This document shows, in pieces, positions 17,815-26,657 of a stretch of 64,000 nucleotides of DNA (position 1 is its first letter; every line of letters starts with the position of its first letter). Source of the stretch: Spongiactinospora sp. TRM90649 (GTDB lineage: Bacteria; Actinomycetota; Actinomycetes; Streptosporangiales; Streptosporangiaceae); contig NZ_JARLTC010000005.1 in the NCBI RefSeq assembly GCF_029382225.1, positions 1 through 64,000 on the forward strand. Direction: 5' to 3'. A program made the position numbers and the translations under genes. The notes under the pieces are model-generated. The model searched no databases. It had not been told where the DNA came from and saw nothing but the letters and a program-made list of their open reading frames with translations.

Positions 17815-20201
17815 CCTTTTGCATCTCTGATGACGCGCCAGATCTTCTCCGCCGTGAACGGCATGTCGACGTGCCGCACGCCGTAGTCGCGCAGGGCGTC
17901 GCAGACGGCGTTGGCCACGGCGGCCGTCACCGGGACGGTCGCGATCTCCCCGGCGCCCTTGACCCCGAGCGGGTTGTGCGGCGTGGGGGTGACCGTGTTG
18001 TCCAGGTCGAAGTTCGGCACGTCGGCGGCGCGCGGCATGGCGTAGCCGAGGAGGTCGGCGGTGAGCAGACGCCCGTCTTCGTCGTAGCGGGCCTCCTCCA
18101 TCAGCGCCTGGCCCAGGCCGTGCACGATGCTGCCCTCGAACTGGCCGGTGACCACCAGCGGGTTGCCGATCGGGCCGACGTCGTTGACGGCCACGTACCG
18201 GACGACGTCCACCTTGCCGGTCTCCTCGTCGATCTCCACGACGGCCACGTGCGAGCCGAAGGGATAGTTGAAGTCCGGCGGGTCGAAGAAGGTGGTCGCG
18301 TCGAGCGCGGGCTCCATGCCGGCGGGCAGGGCCCAGCCGTACCAGACGGCCATCGCGATGTCCTGGAACGACTTGACCGCGTCCTTGTCACCCGGCACCG
18401 AGAACGTTCCCGCCTCGTAGACGACGCTGTCCTCGGGGACGCCCATGAAGTGCGCCGCGGCGGTCTTCATCTTGGCGATGATCTGCCGTGCGGCCAGGGC
18501 GATCGCCGGTCCCGCGACGCTGTAGGAGCGGCTGCCATAGGTGCCCTGCCCGTACGGCGCGCGCTGCGTGTCCGACTGGAACACCACCACCGTCTCCACG
18601 TCGATGCCCAGCTCGTCGGCGACGATCTGCGCGAACGTGGTCCGGTGGCTCTGCCCGGTCGAGGTGGAGCCGATGCACAGCGCGACCTCGCCGTTGGGTT
18701 GGACGCGGATGTTGGCGCCCTCCCAGGTGCCGCCGAGCATGCCCTCGTCCCGCATCCGGGTGGACGGCCCGACGCCGCAGACGGCCACGAAGGAGCCGAT
18801 GCCGACCCCGAGCAGCTTGCCCCGGTCGCGCGCCTCGCGGCGCAGCACCTCGGCCTTGGGATAGCCGGCCATCTCCAGCGCCCGCCGCAGCGCGGCCGGG
18901 TAGTCGCCGGAGTCGTAGGTCCAGCCCAGGCCGTTGTCGTAGGGGAAACGGTCGGGCGGCACCATGTTGCGCAGCCGGACCTCGGCCGGGTCGACCCCGA
19001 TCTCCGCCGCGAACAGGTCCATGGCGCGCTCGGTGATCGTCGTGGCCTCGGCCCGCCCCGAGCCGCGCTGGGCCCCGAGCGGCACGGTGTTGGTGAACAC
19101 CGCATAGACCTCGCAGAACGCGCTGGGGATGGCGTACGGGCCGGTGATGCTCCTGCCCATCAGCGCGGTGGCGACACCGGGGCCGATGGTGGAGGGGTAG
19201 GCCCCCAGGTTGGCGTGGCTGGTGCAGCGCAGCGCGGTGATCCGCCCGTCGCGGGTGCCCGCGATGGTGACGTGCTGCGTGTGGTCGCGGCCCTGCACCG
19301 TGGAGCGCATCAGGCCCTCCCTGGTGTCGGTCCACTTCACCGGGCGGCCGAGCCGCTTGGCCAGGAAGAGGACCAGGGGCATGTCCGGGTAGAGGTAGCC
19401 CTTGGTGCCGAAACTCCCCCCGATGGGCGGCGCGATCACCCTGAGCTTGTTGAACGGGATGCCGAGGACCAGCGCGGACAGCAGGAACCGGTGGTTGTGC
19501 GGCGACTGGGTCGTTGCATAGAGCGTGTAGTCGTCCGTGATCGGGTCGTAGGCGCCGAGCGCCGCCCTGGGCTCCATCGGGTTGTTGATGGTGCGCTGGT
19601 TGTACAGGTCGAGTTCGACGACGACCTCCGCGGCCGCGATGGCCGCGTCGGTCGCGTCGGCGTCGCCGCACGTCCAGCGCGCGTTGAGGTTGCCGGGCAC
19701 CGCGTCGTGCAGTTGCGGCGCCCCCTCGGCCAGGGCCTGCTCGGGCCGGGTGACGGCCGGCAGCGGCGTGTAGTCCACACGCACCCGCAGCGCGGCCTCC
19801 CTGGCCTGCACGGCCGTCTCCGCCACGACGGCGGCCACCGGCTCGCCGATGAAGCGCACCCGGTCCTCGGCCAGCACGGTCCCCGCGCCCGGCAGCCCGT
19901 AGGGATGCGGCGGGAAATGGCTTTCCACGCCGCCGGGGATCCAGATGCAGGGCAGCGGCATGAGCTTGCCCGCGAGGTCCGCGCCGGTGACGATGTCCAC
20001 CACCCCGGGCATCTCGGCCGCCCGCGCGGTGTCGATCGCGTCGATGCGGGCGTGGCCGTGCTCGCTGCGGACGAACTCCAGGTGCAGCATGCCCGGCAGT
20101 GTGAGGTCGCTGGTGAACTTCGTCGCCCCGCGGACCATCGCGGGGCCTTCGCGGTCCTTCAGTCCCGTTCCGAACGCGCCAGTGGTGGTCTCGGTGGTCA
20201 T
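17811..20201 (-). CDS. Molybdenum hydroxylase large (Mo-cofactor) subunit, xanthine dehydrogenase family
   Basis: 796 residues. An a/b hammerhead domain (about 20-135) precedes the molybdopterin-binding region. The active-site loop reads GAQRGSGRAEA instead of the AYRCSFR of true CO dehydrogenase, so CO is not the expected substrate. The catalytic Glu appears in GVKGAGEIATVP near the C-terminus. Such enzymes hydroxylate aldehydes or N-heterocycles using water. Start and stop overlap both neighbours by ATGA. The context (aldehyde dehydrogenase, ABM monooxygenase) suggests aldehyde or heteroaromatic oxidation. Mo-cofactor insertion factors are not present in this window. Confidence 0.9.
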   Translation of the reverse strand: MTTETTTGAFGTGLKDREGPAMVRGATKFTSDLTLPGMLHLEFVRSEHGHARIDAIDTARAAEMPGVVDIVTGADLAGKLMPLPCIWIPGGVESHFPPHPYGLPGAGTVLAEDRVRFIGEPVAAVVAETAVQAREAALRVRVDYTPLPAVTRPEQALAEGAPQLHDAVPGNLNARWTCGDADATDAAIAAAEVVVELDLYNQRTINNPMEPRAALGAYDPITDDYTLYATTQSPHNHRFLLSALVLGIPFNKLRVIAPPIGGSFGTKGYLYPDMPLVLFLAKRLGRPVKWTDTREGLMRSTVQGRDHTQHVTIAGTRDGRITALRCTSHANLGAYPSTIGPGVATALMGRSITGPYAIPSAFCEVYAVFTNTVPLGAQRGSGRAEATTITERAMDLFAAEIGVDPAEVRLRNMVPPDRFPYDNGLGWTYDSGDYPAALRRALEMAGYPKAEVLRREARDRGKLLGVGIGSFVAVCGVGPSTRMRDEGMLGGTWEGANIRVQPNGEVALCIGSTSTGQSHRTTFAQIVADELGIDVETVVVFQSDTQRAPYGQGTYGSRSYSVAGPAIALAARQIIAKMKTAAAHFMGVPEDSVVYEAGTFSVPGDKDAVKSFQDIAMAVWYGWALPAGMEPALDATTFFDPPDFNYPFGSHVAVVEIDEETGKVDVVRYVAVNDVGPIGNPLVVTGQFEGSIVHGLGQALMEEARYDEDGRLLTADLLGYAMPRAADVPNFDLDNTVTPTPHNPLGVKGAGEIATVPVTAAVANAVCDALRDYGVRHVDMPFTAEKIWRVIRDAKG

Positions 20202-20656
20202 GTCGTGCCCTTCACGGCTGTCTGAACGGCGCGGACTACCGCGTTGTAGCCGGTGCACCGGCACATGTTCCCGGCCAGCCAGGCGCGGATGGCCTCCTCG
20301 TCGGGCGCGGACTCGTGTTCGAGGAGGTCGAGCAGGGACATCGTCATCCCCGGCGTGCAGAAGCCGCACTGGGCGCCGTGCTCCTCCCAGAGGGCCTCCT
20401 GAAGGGCGGTCAGGCTCCCGTTCGCGACCCCCTCGACGGTGGTCACCTCGGTGCCGTCCGCCTGTACGGCGAGCATCTGGCAGCTCTTGACCGAGCGGTC
20501 CCCCACCCGCACCACGCATGAGCCGCATTGACCTGTACCGCAGCCGACCTTGGCGCCGGTCAGGCCGCAGGTCTCTCTGAGCAGGTCGACGAGCAGGACC
20601 TGCGGAGTCACTTCCGTCGAAACGACGGACCCATTGACAGTGAGCGAGATTCGCAT
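20198..20656 (-). CDS. Molybdenum hydroxylase [2Fe-2S] small subunit
   Basis: 152 residues. The plant-type ferredoxin motif has cysteines at about 39, 44, 47 and 59 (VGCGTGQCGSCVV). The C-terminal helical domain carries the second cluster with cysteines at about 97, 100, 132 and 134 (CGFCTPG, MCRCTGY). Both clusters are complete, so it should move electrons from the Mo site to FAD. It is the first of the three hydroxylase genes, 19 bp after the DJ-1/PfpI gene and overlapping the large subunit by ATGA. Confidence 0.93.
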   Translation of the reverse strand: MRISLTVNGSVVSTEVTPQVLLVDLLRETCGLTGAKVGCGTGQCGSCVVRVGDRSVKSCQMLAVQADGTEVTTVEGVANGSLTALQEALWEEHGAQCGFCTPGMTMSLLDLLEHESAPDEEAIRAWLAGNMCRCTGYNAVVRAVQTAVKGTT

Positions 20657-20675
20657 TTCCTCTTCGCCCCGTCGA

Positions 20676-21416
20676 TTAACCGGCCAGGCGCTTCACGAAT
20701 GCCTCTGCGAGCGCCGTGGAGGAGTATGGGTTCTGACCTGTGATGATATTTCCATCTTCGACGACGTGAGATCCCCAGATCACGTCGGACTTTTCATACC
20801 TGGCGCCCAGTCGCTCCAGTTCGATCTGAAGGACGAATGGCAACTGTCCCGCCATTTCCGTGACCATCTCCTCGTCGTGGGAGAATGCGGTCATGCGCAC
20901 GCCCTCCAGCGGCCAGCGCCCTTCGGAGTTGCGCAGCGGCAGCAGCGCCGACTGGCCGTGGCACACGACGGCGAGCGGCTTGCCGAGTTCGAGGATCCAG
21001 CGGACGACGCCGGTCATCGCCGCGTCGTGGGGCAGGTCCTCCATGGCCCCGTGGCCGCCGGAGATGTAGACCCCCGCGTAGCCGGCCAGCTTCTCCTTGG
21101 TGATGTCGGCGACGTTCATGGGCTCCCGCAGTGCGGCGAGAGAGCCGATGACGTCGTTGTAGTGGGCGACGTTGGCCTCGTCGTGGTCCGGCGAGCCCTT
21201 GGGCCGGGTCAGGCCGACCACGAAGGGGGTAAGGCTGCCCTGGTCCGGTGTGGGGGCCTCTCCGCCGATCGTCGCGATGTCGACGTCATAGCCTTCCTGG
21301 ACAAGGCGTTCGTACGGCACGACGAACTCCTCGGCCCAGAATCCCGAAGCGTGTTGTCTGCCGTCGAGGAGACCGAGGGTCTTGGCCTTGGTCATCAGAA
21401 TGAGTACGTCCGCCAT
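20676..21416 (-). CDS. DJ-1/PfpI (Hsp31/glyoxalase III-like) protein
   Basis: 246 residues of the class I glutamine-amidotransferase-like fold. The nucleophile Cys is in VVCHGQSALL. GFWAEEF carries the partner Glu and ISGGHGAMEDL is typical of Hsp31-type proteins. Members act as glyoxalase III, deglycase or holding chaperone against reactive carbonyls. It heads the minus-strand operon, 19 bp before the iron-sulfur subunit. The start has a GGGAAGGG-type site upstream. It is one of three DJ-1/PfpI genes within 8 kb, suggesting that reactive aldehydes or dicarbonyls arise in the pathway. Confidence 0.86.
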   Translation of the reverse strand: MADVLILMTKAKTLGLLDGRQHASGFWAEEFVVPYERLVQEGYDVDIATIGGEAPTPDQGSLTPFVVGLTRPKGSPDHDEANVAHYNDVIGSLAALREPMNVADITKEKLAGYAGVYISGGHGAMEDLPHDAAMTGVVRWILELGKPLAVVCHGQSALLPLRNSEGRWPLEGVRMTAFSHDEEMVTEMAGQLPFVLQIELERLGARYEKSDVIWGSHVVEDGNIITGQNPYSSTALAEAFVKRLAG

Positions 21417-21606
21417 GGTGCTTCACCCTTCCCTGCGGCACTTCGCCACCACAATGGACGGAGGGGTGCGGGGCGGCAATGGCGAGTTTGCCCCGCCGGG
21501 GCACTTGGTTGGCTAGAATGCGCGACTTCATGACGTCAGCCGGATACTGTTGAGAAATCTCCGCCCCGGCATTGGCCTTACGCCCGGACCGGACGAGAAT
21601 CCCGGC
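21417..21606. promoter_or_regulatory. Divergent intergenic region of the two large operons
   Basis: These 190 bp separate the minus-strand PfpI/molybdenum hydroxylase operon from LtrA on the plus strand. A good -10-like TAGAAT lies at 21514-21519 facing LtrA, without a clear -35. The 8-bp palindrome TGACGTCA lies at 21531-21538, close to the expected start of transcription, and could be an operator. No convincing promoter for the minus strand was found. No regulator gene is adjacent. Confidence 0.45.
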
Positions 21607-22752
21607 ATGGACCTCCGACTGCCGACCTGGTTCGCAGAGCGCGTCACGCCCACCCCGGACCACGAAGAACTGCGGGTTTCCACACTTGAGCTGTTCTTCG
21701 ACCTCGTTTTCGTGTTCACCGCCACCCAGCTCACCGTCCTGCTCGCCGCCGACTTCACCACCGCCCCGCAGGTGCTCCTGATGTTCGGCGTGATCTGGTG
21801 GATGTTCGCCAGCTACGCCTGGGTGACCAACGCCGTCCCGCCCATCCGCGTCACCCGCCGCATGTTCATGCTCGCCGCCATGGCCGGGTGGCTGATCATC
21901 GCACTGGCCGTCCCCGAGTCCTTCGTGGACGAGGGCGTCGGCTTCGCCGTCGGCCTGTTCGTGGTCGTCATCGTCCACGGGCTGATGTACCTCCAGTCGA
22001 CCTGGCGGTTCCTGCGGATGTTCGCCGCCAACCTCACCGGCGCGGTGCTCATCCTCATCGCCTCCGGCATGACCGGCCTGCCGAAGTACGGGATGTGGGT
22101 CGCCGCGCTGCTGGTGATGTGGACCTCGCCGTACATCACCGGGCAGGAGGGCTTCCCGTTACACCCCGGGCACGTGGCCGAACGGCACGGCCTGGTGGTC
22201 ATCATCGCCCTCGGTGAGTCCATCGTCGCCGTGGCCGTCGGCATCGAGGACAACGGCGGCGAGCTCAGCGTCCCGGCCGTGGCCACCGCGCTGGTGGGCC
22301 TGGCGCTCAGCGCCAGCCTGTGGTGGGCCTACTTCCACATCGACCTGGAACGCGCGGAGGACGCGCTGACGCGCGTCACCGACCAGGTCCGCCGCACCCG
22401 GATGGTGCTCTTCGGATTCTTCTACGCCCACGTGCCGATCCTGCTCGGCATCATCGCACTGTCCGCCGGCCTGAAGAAGGCCGTCGCCCACCCCGGCGAC
22501 CCGCTCACCGGCGGCGCCCAAATCGCCCTGGCCGGCGGCGTCGCGCTGTACCTGCTCGGCTCGGTGGCGTTCCGCCTGGCGCTCGCCCTGCCGGGCAGGG
22601 CCATCCGCACGGTGACCGCCGTCCTGATCCTCGCGACCGTCCCGGTCGGGCTCGTCACCGCCGCCGGGCAGCTCGTGCTCATCGCCGTGATCCTCATCGC
22701 CGCGCTCGCCCTGGAAGAGCGGTCGGAGCACCGACAAGTAGCGAGAGTGTAG
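21607..22752 (+). CDS. Low-temperature-requirement A (LtrA) family membrane protein
   Basis: 381 residues with about ten hydrophobic helices. LtrA hallmarks are LRVSTLELFFDLVFVFT near the N-terminus, WWMFASYAWVTN and the HGLVVIIALGESIVAV segment. The family's function is not well established; it was named for a cold-sensitive Listeria mutant. The ATG at 21607 begins just before the conserved LPTWF/RVTP stretch. A TTG 57 bases upstream is possible but adds no family sequence. It is the first plus-strand gene of the divergent locus. Confidence 0.85.
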   Translation: MDLRLPTWFAERVTPTPDHEELRVSTLELFFDLVFVFTATQLTVLLAADFTTAPQVLLMFGVIWWMFASYAWVTNAVPPIRVTRRMFMLAAMAGWLIIALAVPESFVDEGVGFAVGLFVVVIVHGLMYLQSTWRFLRMFAANLTGAVLILIASGMTGLPKYGMWVAALLVMWTSPYITGQEGFPLHPGHVAERHGLVVIIALGESIVAVAVGIEDNGGELSVPAVATALVGLALSASLWWAYFHIDLERAEDALTRVTDQVRRTRMVLFGFFYAHVPILLGIIALSAGLKKAVAHPGDPLTGGAQIALAGGVALYLLGSVAFRLALALPGRAIRTVTAVLILATVPVGLVTAAGQLVLIAVILIAALALEERSEHRQVARV

Positions 22753-22849
22753 CGACGAACCTCCGCAAGTATTCCGCCGTTCCTGGACAGCTCCCATGTG
22801 GATCGGTTTCCGTGAGAAAGCACACAACCGAGCCCCATGGGAGAACCAA

Positions 22850-23185
22850 ATGCCCGCGATCGTACTTCCGGCCCTGCTTGACAAGCAGATCGGGCAGCTC
22901 AAAGCGCACGACCTCGACGCGATGATGCGCAACTACCACGAAGACGCCGTCGTAATGCGTCCCGGCGCCACCGCCCGCGGAAAGGCCGAGATCCGCGAGT
23001 TCTTCGCCGAATACCTCAAGCTGGACCCGCGAATCGAAGAGATCATGATGGCGGAGGGCACCGAGGACCTGATCCTGTACTACGCCAAGATCGGCATCGG
23101 CGACGACGTGCACAAGGACGTCGGCACCTGGGTGCTCAAGGACGGGCTCATCTGGCGGCAGACCGCGGTCCTCGTCTCCGACTGA
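22850..23185 (+). CDS. SnoaL/NTF2-like protein
   Basis: 111 residues forming one NTF2-like cone fold (LDAMMRNYHEDAVVMRPGATARGKAEIREFF, then EDLILYYAKIGI). Such domains serve as small isomerases, hydratases, cyclases or ligand binders. The ATG has GGGAGAA upstream; an earlier in-frame ATG at 22796 gives a charged extension and is less likely. It lies 97 bp after LtrA and about 190 bp before the plus-strand operon. It is one of three NTF2-like proteins in the locus. The substrate is unknown. Confidence 0.78.
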   Translation: MPAIVLPALLDKQIGQLKAHDLDAMMRNYHEDAVVMRPGATARGKAEIREFFAEYLKLDPRIEEIMMAEGTEDLILYYAKIGIGDDVHKDVGTWVLKDGLIWRQTAVLVSD

Positions 23186-23205
23186 CTACGAGAAAATCCC
23201 GCTGA

Positions 23206-23243
23206 CAGGTCATCAAGTAGCAGTTTTCAGGTAATCAAGTGGC
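23206..23243. promoter_or_regulatory. Direct repeats, candidate operator of the decarboxylase operon
   Basis: CAGGTCATCAAGTAGC (23206-23221) and CAGGTAATCAAGTGGC (23228-23243) match at 14 of 16 positions and are 22 bp apart, two helical turns, so a regulator could bind both on one DNA face. They sit about 135 bp before the first gene of the eight-gene operon. A TATAAG at 23327-23332 might be its -10. The regulator is not known. Confidence 0.5.
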
Positions 23244-23376
23244 GCTCCCGCCGTCGCCCGGCATTGCATTCGGCCGCCGCGGGGGCGACATTGCGATCGG
23301 CCGGCCGCCGCCCACGGTAGGCGTCATATAAGAGCGGGGCCGATCCGCGACAAGCAATCGACACCGGGGAGTTCGC

Positions 23377-24201
23377 GTGTCCAGAAAGATTCTCGTCGTC
23401 GTGTCTGAATTCGGTTATTGGGGCGAGGAACTCGTCGGGCCGCTCGGCGTCTTCGACCGCCAGGGCTACGAGTCGGTGATCGCCACGCCGCGCGGGCGCA
23501 GGCCGCACGCGCTGCCGCCGAGCATGGACGCCGCCTATCTCGACCCCCCGCTCGGCCGCTCGGTGACCACCGAGGAGATGGCCAGGCTGGTGCGCGAGGT
23601 GGACGAGTCCGACCGGCTGGTCAAGCCTCTGGACATCTCCGCCTGGGCTCCCGAGCGGCCCTACATGAGCGCGCCGGGATACCTGCGCGACCTGGAGGCC
23701 TACCACCGGGCGCTGACCGAGCTGCAGCGCAGCATCGCCGAGTACGACGCGATGCTGATCGTCGGCGGCAGCGGCCCGATCGCCGACCTCGCCAACAACG
23801 AGCGCGTGCACGCGCTCATCCTGGCCTTCCTGGAGGCGGGCAAGCCGATCGGGGCCGAGTGCTACGGCGTCGCGTGCCTGGCCTTCGCCCGTGACTGGGA
23901 CGGCCGCAAGAGCATCATCTGGGGCAAGCACGTCACCGGGCACTGCAAGGAGTACGACTACAAGGACGGCACCGGCTTCCTCGGCGTCGACTTCAACATG
24001 GGGCCGCCGCCGTACCCGCTGGAGTACATCCTGCGCGACGCCACCGGCCCCGAGGGCCGGTACCACGGCAACGTGGGGCACCCCATCTCCGTGATCGTCG
24101 ACTACCCGTTCATCACCGGGCGGTCCACGCCGGACTCGATCACGACCGGCGAGAAGATGGTCGCGGTGCTGGAAAACGGCCTGCGGCGTTACGGCTGGTG
24201 A
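23377..24201 (+). CDS. DJ-1/PfpI family protein (first gene of the decarboxylase operon)
   Basis: 274 residues, DJ-1/PfpI fold. The N-terminus is ILVVVSEFGYWGEE, the oxyanion region MLIVGGSGPIADL and the nucleophile Cys in GAECYGVACL. The length and the EELVGPL segment resemble the larger Hsp31-like members rather than small PfpI proteases. The start is a GTG with GGGGAG five bases upstream. Its stop overlaps the next start (GTGA), so it is coupled to the ThDP enzyme. It may hydrate, deglycate or hydrolyse a pathway intermediate; the activity is not predictable. Confidence 0.82.
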   Translation: MSRKILVVVSEFGYWGEELVGPLGVFDRQGYESVIATPRGRRPHALPPSMDAAYLDPPLGRSVTTEEMARLVREVDESDRLVKPLDISAWAPERPYMSAPGYLRDLEAYHRALTELQRSIAEYDAMLIVGGSGPIADLANNERVHALILAFLEAGKPIGAECYGVACLAFARDWDGRKSIIWGKHVTGHCKEYDYKDGTGFLGVDFNMGPPPYPLEYILRDATGPEGRYHGNVGHPISVIVDYPFITGRSTPDSITTGEKMVAVLENGLRRYGW

Positions 24202-25817
24202 CCATGGCCTCCCCCCGCACCGGAACGGCCGCGCTGCTGGAGCAGCTACGGGCCGACGGGATGACGACGGTGTTCGGCAACCCGGGCACCGTCGAGCAGG
24301 GACTGCTCGACGCCCTGGACGCCGCCGAGGGGTTCCGCTACGTCCTCGGCCTGGCCGAGGCGCCGGTGGTCGGCATGGCCGACGGCTATGCCCGCGCCAC
24401 CAGGAAGCCCACGTTCGTGCAGCTCCACTCGGGGGTGGGGCTGGGCAACGGCATCGGCATGCTCTACCAGGCCATGCGCGGCCACGCGCCGCTCGTGGTG
24501 GTCGCCGGCGAGGCGGGCGTGCGCTACGACGCCTTCGACGCGCAGATGGCCGCCGATCTGGTGGGGATGGCGCGGCCGGTCACCAAGTTCGCGACCAGGG
24601 TCATCGACCCCGGGTCCGTGCTGCGGGTGTTCCGCCGCGCCGTCAAGATCGCGACCACCCCGCCGTGCGGCCCGGTCTTCGTGTCGCTCCCCCTCGACAT
24701 CCTCGACGCGCCCAACGACGAGATCGTGGTGCCCACCACGATCCCACAGACCCGTACGGTGCCCGTCCCCGAACTGATCGACGCCGCCGCCGGCCTGCTC
24801 GCGGGCGCGGAGCGGCCGGTGATCCTGGCGGGCGACGGGGTCGCCGAGTCCGACGCCCAGCCGGAACTCGCCCGCATCGCCGAGCTGCTCGGCGCGCGGG
24901 TGTGGCTGGCCGACACCTCGGTGGTGAACCTCGACGCGGCGCACCCGCTGCACCGAGGGCCGCTCGGGCACATGTTCGGGGAGGTGAGCGCCGCGGCCGT
25001 GCGGGAGGCGGACGCGGTGCTCATCGTCGGCACCTATGTGTTCCCTGAGGTGTTCCCGCTGATCGGCTCGCCGTTCGCGAAGGGCGCCAAGGTCGTGCAC
25101 ATCGACCTGAACGCCTACGAGATCGGCAAGAACCACCCGGTGGACCTCGGCCTGGTCGCCGACCCGCGCGCCACCCTCACCGCCCTCGGCGCGGAGCTGG
25201 TACGGCGGGGCGTTACGCCCGCCGTCGTGCCGCCCGCGGCGGCTCCGGCCGCGACGACCGGCGGCGAGGTCTACGAGCGGTTCCTGGCCGAGCTGGCCGC
25301 CCAGACCCCCGACCCGGTCATCTTCGACGAGGCGCTGACCTCCGGCCCCGCGCTGGTGCGGCACTTCCCGCCGCGCAGCCCCGGCCGGTATTACCTCACC
25401 AGGGGCGGTTCGCTGGGCGTGGGGATCCCGGGCGCGGTCGGGATCAAGCTCGCCATGCCGGACGACGTGGTCATCGGCTTCACCGGCGACGGCGGCAGCA
25501 TGTACACGATCCAGGCGCTGTGGACCGCCGCGCACCAGGGCATCGGCGCCAAGTTCGTGGTCTGCAACAACGGCAAGTACGAACTGCTCAACGACAACAT
25601 CTCGGTCTACTGGCGCGAACGCGGCGTCGCCCCCCACCGCTTCCCGTCCTCCTTCGACCTGAGCGGCCTGCCCATCGGGTTCTCCGACATCGCCCGCGGC
25701 CTGGGCGTACCGGCCGCGCGCGTCGCGTCCCCCGACGACGTCGGCCCGGCCGTCAAGCGGATGCTCGCCGACGACGAGCCCTTCCTGGTGGACGTGCTCG
25801 TGGAGCCGGGCCGATGA
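24198..25817 (+). CDS. ThDP-dependent decarboxylase, benzoylformate-decarboxylase-like
   Basis: 539 residues with the three-domain fold of the acetolactate synthase/benzoylformate decarboxylase family. The ThDP-activating Glu is in GLAEAPVVGMADGYA. The LHSGVGLGNGIG loop places a His as in benzoylformate decarboxylase. The ThDP/Mg motif is GDGGSMYTIQALWTAA followed by CNNGKYELL. It should decarboxylate a 2-oxo acid to an aldehyde. The GTG start overlaps the upstream stop; an ATG two codons later is an alternative. Downstream are two NTF2-like genes and a GMC oxidoreductase. Oxalyl-CoA decarboxylase or sulfopyruvate decarboxylase activity cannot be excluded. Confidence 0.87.
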   Translation: MTMASPRTGTAALLEQLRADGMTTVFGNPGTVEQGLLDALDAAEGFRYVLGLAEAPVVGMADGYARATRKPTFVQLHSGVGLGNGIGMLYQAMRGHAPLVVVAGEAGVRYDAFDAQMAADLVGMARPVTKFATRVIDPGSVLRVFRRAVKIATTPPCGPVFVSLPLDILDAPNDEIVVPTTIPQTRTVPVPELIDAAAGLLAGAERPVILAGDGVAESDAQPELARIAELLGARVWLADTSVVNLDAAHPLHRGPLGHMFGEVSAAAVREADAVLIVGTYVFPEVFPLIGSPFAKGAKVVHIDLNAYEIGKNHPVDLGLVADPRATLTALGAELVRRGVTPAVVPPAAAPAATTGGEVYERFLAELAAQTPDPVIFDEALTSGPALVRHFPPRSPGRYYLTRGGSLGVGIPGAVGIKLAMPDDVVIGFTGDGGSMYTIQALWTAAHQGIGAKFVVCNNGKYELLNDNISVYWRERGVAPHRFPSSFDLSGLPIGFSDIARGLGVPAARVASPDDVGPAVKRMLADDEPFLVDVLVEPGR

Positions 25818-25833
25818 CCCCGACCGGAAAGGA

Positions 25834-26283
25834 ATGATCAACGTGACGAGACCGGCGCCGGCCGACAAGACCGTGCAGGAGTGGGTGGCCGCCTGGTACC
25901 GGGCGCTCGACCGGCACGACGACATCGAGACGCTCTGGGACTACCTCACCGGGGACGACCTGACCTTCGTCTTCCCCGAGGGCCCCACCCACGGGCACGA
26001 CGACTTCCGCAAGTGGTACGAGACCGTGACGAACCGCTTCTTCGACGAGGAGCACACGGTGACGTCCGTGGACGTCGGCGCGTGGCGCGACAACGCCGCC
26101 ACCCTCAAGGTCGTCGTGAATTGGCAGGCCCGCATCTGGGACCCGCCCGCCGCCAAGAGCGTCTGGATCGGCTTCAACGCCTACCAGACCTGGGAGGTCG
26201 TGGTGGAACCGGCCGACCACCTGCGGATCAGGAAGTACGTCGTGGACAGCCTCGACCCCATGCCCGGGAGCCCGGAGCTATGA
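25834..26283 (+). CDS. NTF2/SnoaL-like protein A
   Basis: 149 residues with an NTF2-like fold (VQEWVAAWYRALDRHDDIETL, FVFPEGPTHGHDDFRKWY). No catalytic residues can be named with certainty. GGAAAGG precedes the ATG. The stop overlaps the start of a second NTF2-like gene by ATGA. The two may form a heterodimer or act on successive intermediates between the decarboxylase and GMC oxidoreductase steps. Confidence 0.78.
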   Translation: MINVTRPAPADKTVQEWVAAWYRALDRHDDIETLWDYLTGDDLTFVFPEGPTHGHDDFRKWYETVTNRFFDEEHTVTSVDVGAWRDNAATLKVVVNWQARIWDPPAAKSVWIGFNAYQTWEVVVEPADHLRIRKYVVDSLDPMPGSPEL

Positions 26284-26657
26284 CAACGAGACAGACCATC
26301 GAGCGTTACTACGAGTACGCCAACGCCGGTGACTGGTCGCGCTGGTGCGACCTGTTCACCGAGAAGGCCGTGGTGGACGAGCAGATCGCCGGCCGTCTGG
26401 AGGGCCAGGACACGCTGCGCGAGGCGGTCGCCGGGTTCCCGAAGATCTACCGGTCGTTCCGCAACGAGCCGCGCCACGTGGTCGTCTCCGGCGACCAGGC
26501 CGGGGTGGTCTCGCACATCAGCGCGGTCGCCGCCAACGGCGAGGCGATCGAGGCCGAGGTGATGAACTACTTCCGCCTGGAGGAGGGCCGGATCGCCTAC
26601 ATGGCCAACTTCCACGACACGATGCCGTTCCGCGGGCCCCTCGGGCTGGACAAGTGA
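26280..26657 (+). CDS. NTF2/SnoaL-like protein B
   Basis: 125 residues. It begins TTRQTIERYYEYANAGDWSRWCDLF, with later YFRLEEGRIAYMANFHDTMPF, typical of the SnoaL/ketosteroid-isomerase-like group. The start overlaps the previous stop (ATGA) and its own stop shares one base with the GMC oxidoreductase start (TGATG). Strict coupling implies matched expression with those enzymes. The reaction is unknown; small cyclase, isomerase or dehydratase roles are typical of the fold. Confidence 0.8.
   Translation: MTTRQTIERYYEYANAGDWSRWCDLFTEKAVVDEQIAGRLEGQDTLREAVAGFPKIYRSFRNEPRHVVVSGDQAGVVSHISAVAANGEAIEAEVMNYFRLEEGRIAYMANFHDTMPFRGPLGLDK

Noticed and set aside
17811..20201. A true carbon monoxide dehydrogenase.
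   Set aside because: The active-site loop reads GAQRGSGRAEA, not AYRCSFR, and the gene order is S-L-M; a general molybdenum hydroxylase fits better.
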